64,000 nt of DNA. It comes from Phytopseudomonas seleniipraecipitans (GTDB lineage: Bacteria > Pseudomonadota > Gammaproteobacteria > Pseudomonadales > Pseudomonadaceae). The position numbers and the translations under genes are program-made. Where the stretch lies: NCBI RefSeq assembly GCF_900102335.1, contig NZ_FNBM01000006.1:227208-291207 (forward strand), read 5' to 3'. The notes under the pieces were generated by a model that saw only the letters and a program-made list of their open reading frames with translations, made no database searches and had not been told where the DNA came from. Positions 63,685-64,000 of the stretch are shown in pieces. Numbering within the stretch: the first letter of the stretch is position 1; the number at the start of each line of letters is the position of its first letter.

Positions 63685-64000
63685 GTTTACACCGTTTCAG
63701 TTAGATTTGTGGTTCCAAAAACGCCCGATGCACCGCATCGGGCGTTTTGTATTTCAGGGCCAGATGTGGACGCTCCGTGTTATAGATCCTGACCGCCTCG
63801 TTGACCATCGACCTAGCCTGCTCTAAATCACTGGAGCTGCGCAGCAGCAGTTCGCTCTTCAGAATTCCGTTAACCCGCTCCGCAAGCGCGTTCTGATAGC
63901 AGTCGTAGCCATCGGTCATCGAACACTGCACACCGTGATACTTGTGCAGCGCTTGGTAGAGCGCCGAGCAATACTGGATGCCGCGATCGGAGTGATGGAT
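63667..64000 (-). mobile_element. IS3-family insertion sequence (right part only)
   Basis: The transposase fragment and a likely terminal repeat starting TGTCTAGTCCTGAAATAGG at 63667 mark one end of an IS3-family element; such elements end in TG...CA. The other end and any orfA lie outside the window. The exact boundary is inferred, since the partner repeat is not visible. Confidence 0.7.
63701..64000 (-). CDS. IS3-family transposase OrfB (partial, N-terminus outside window)
   Basis: Reads from the window edge IHHSDRGIQYCSALYQAL, then DCYQNALAERVNGILKSEL and IYNTERPHLALKYKTP. These are the second Asp (HSDRG) and the final Glu (NGILKSE) of the DDE integrase core plus the typical C-terminus. 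The frame is open through position 64000 with no start needed inside. Stop TAA at 63701-63703. Confidence 0.93.
   Translation of the reverse strand: MHHSDRGIQYCSALYQALHKYHGVQCSMTDGYDCYQNALAERVNGILKSELLLRSSSDLEQARSMVNEAVRIYNTERPHLALKYKTPDAVHRAFLEPQI

Overview
The window reads as chromosomal DNA of a yellow-pigmented Pseudomonas or close relative. The evidence is a MexS-MexT-MexE-MexF locus in the same arrangement as P. aeruginosa PAO1 (with MexT and MexF sequences very close to that species), a Pseudomonas-type gntR-gntK-gntT locus, galU, a gor gene divergent from a VOC-fold gene, REP-type GTAGGAGC repeats, and uniformly GC-rich codon use. Both edges cut genes: mexF on the left and an IS3-family transposase on the right. 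I saw no tRNA, rRNA or CRISPR array.

Layout. 1-6.2 kb: RND multidrug efflux (mexEF), its LysR activator mexT and divergent mexS. 6.2-10.1 kb: gluconate repressor, kinase and permease with two GntR-like operators, then small ORFs. 10.4-12.4 kb: a membrane O-acyltransferase with a C-terminal SGNH domain. 12.9-15.7 kb: one 943-codon reading frame joining a complete exonuclease III domain to the ligase and polymerase domains of LigD, the most unusual gene here. 15.9-26.3 kb: an MFS exporter, then an iron/siderophore island (fecI-fecR-type regulators, TonB receptor, binding protein, two permeases, ATPase, FhuF-like reductase) interrupted by a tandem REP array. 27-34.5 kb: a carotenoid cluster (crtE, idi-crtX-crtY-crtI-crtB, crtZ) predicting zeaxanthin and its glucosides. 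35-37.3 kb: two coupled ferritin-like genes and a small hypothetical gene. 37.4-45.2 kb: galE, a glycosyltransferase, UDP-galactopyranose mutase, a glycosidase-like protein, an MsbA-like ABC exporter, and convergently galU; together they suggest a galactose/galactofuranose-containing glycan. 45.2-47.6 kb: PncC-like amidohydrolase, an unknown protein and a UbiM-like hydroxylase.

47.6-61.1 kb is dominated by sulfur acquisition: a sulfate/thiosulfate permease pair with its binding protein but no ATPase gene, an FNT-family channel, a sulfonate-type operon with two paralogous binding proteins and a TauD-like dioxygenase, an orphan MetQ-like binding protein, D-cysteine desulfhydrase, and a complete cystine ABC importer. 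61.1-64 kb: TRIC-family membrane protein, glutathione reductase, a VOC protein and an IS element whose end appears to overlap the VOC stop region.

Many genes are joined by 4-bp ATGA overlaps (fec-like operon, idi-crtXYIB, ferritin pair, GH-ABC pair, cystine importer), so most blocks are probably tightly coupled operons. All functional statements come from reading the translated sequences; no database search was run.
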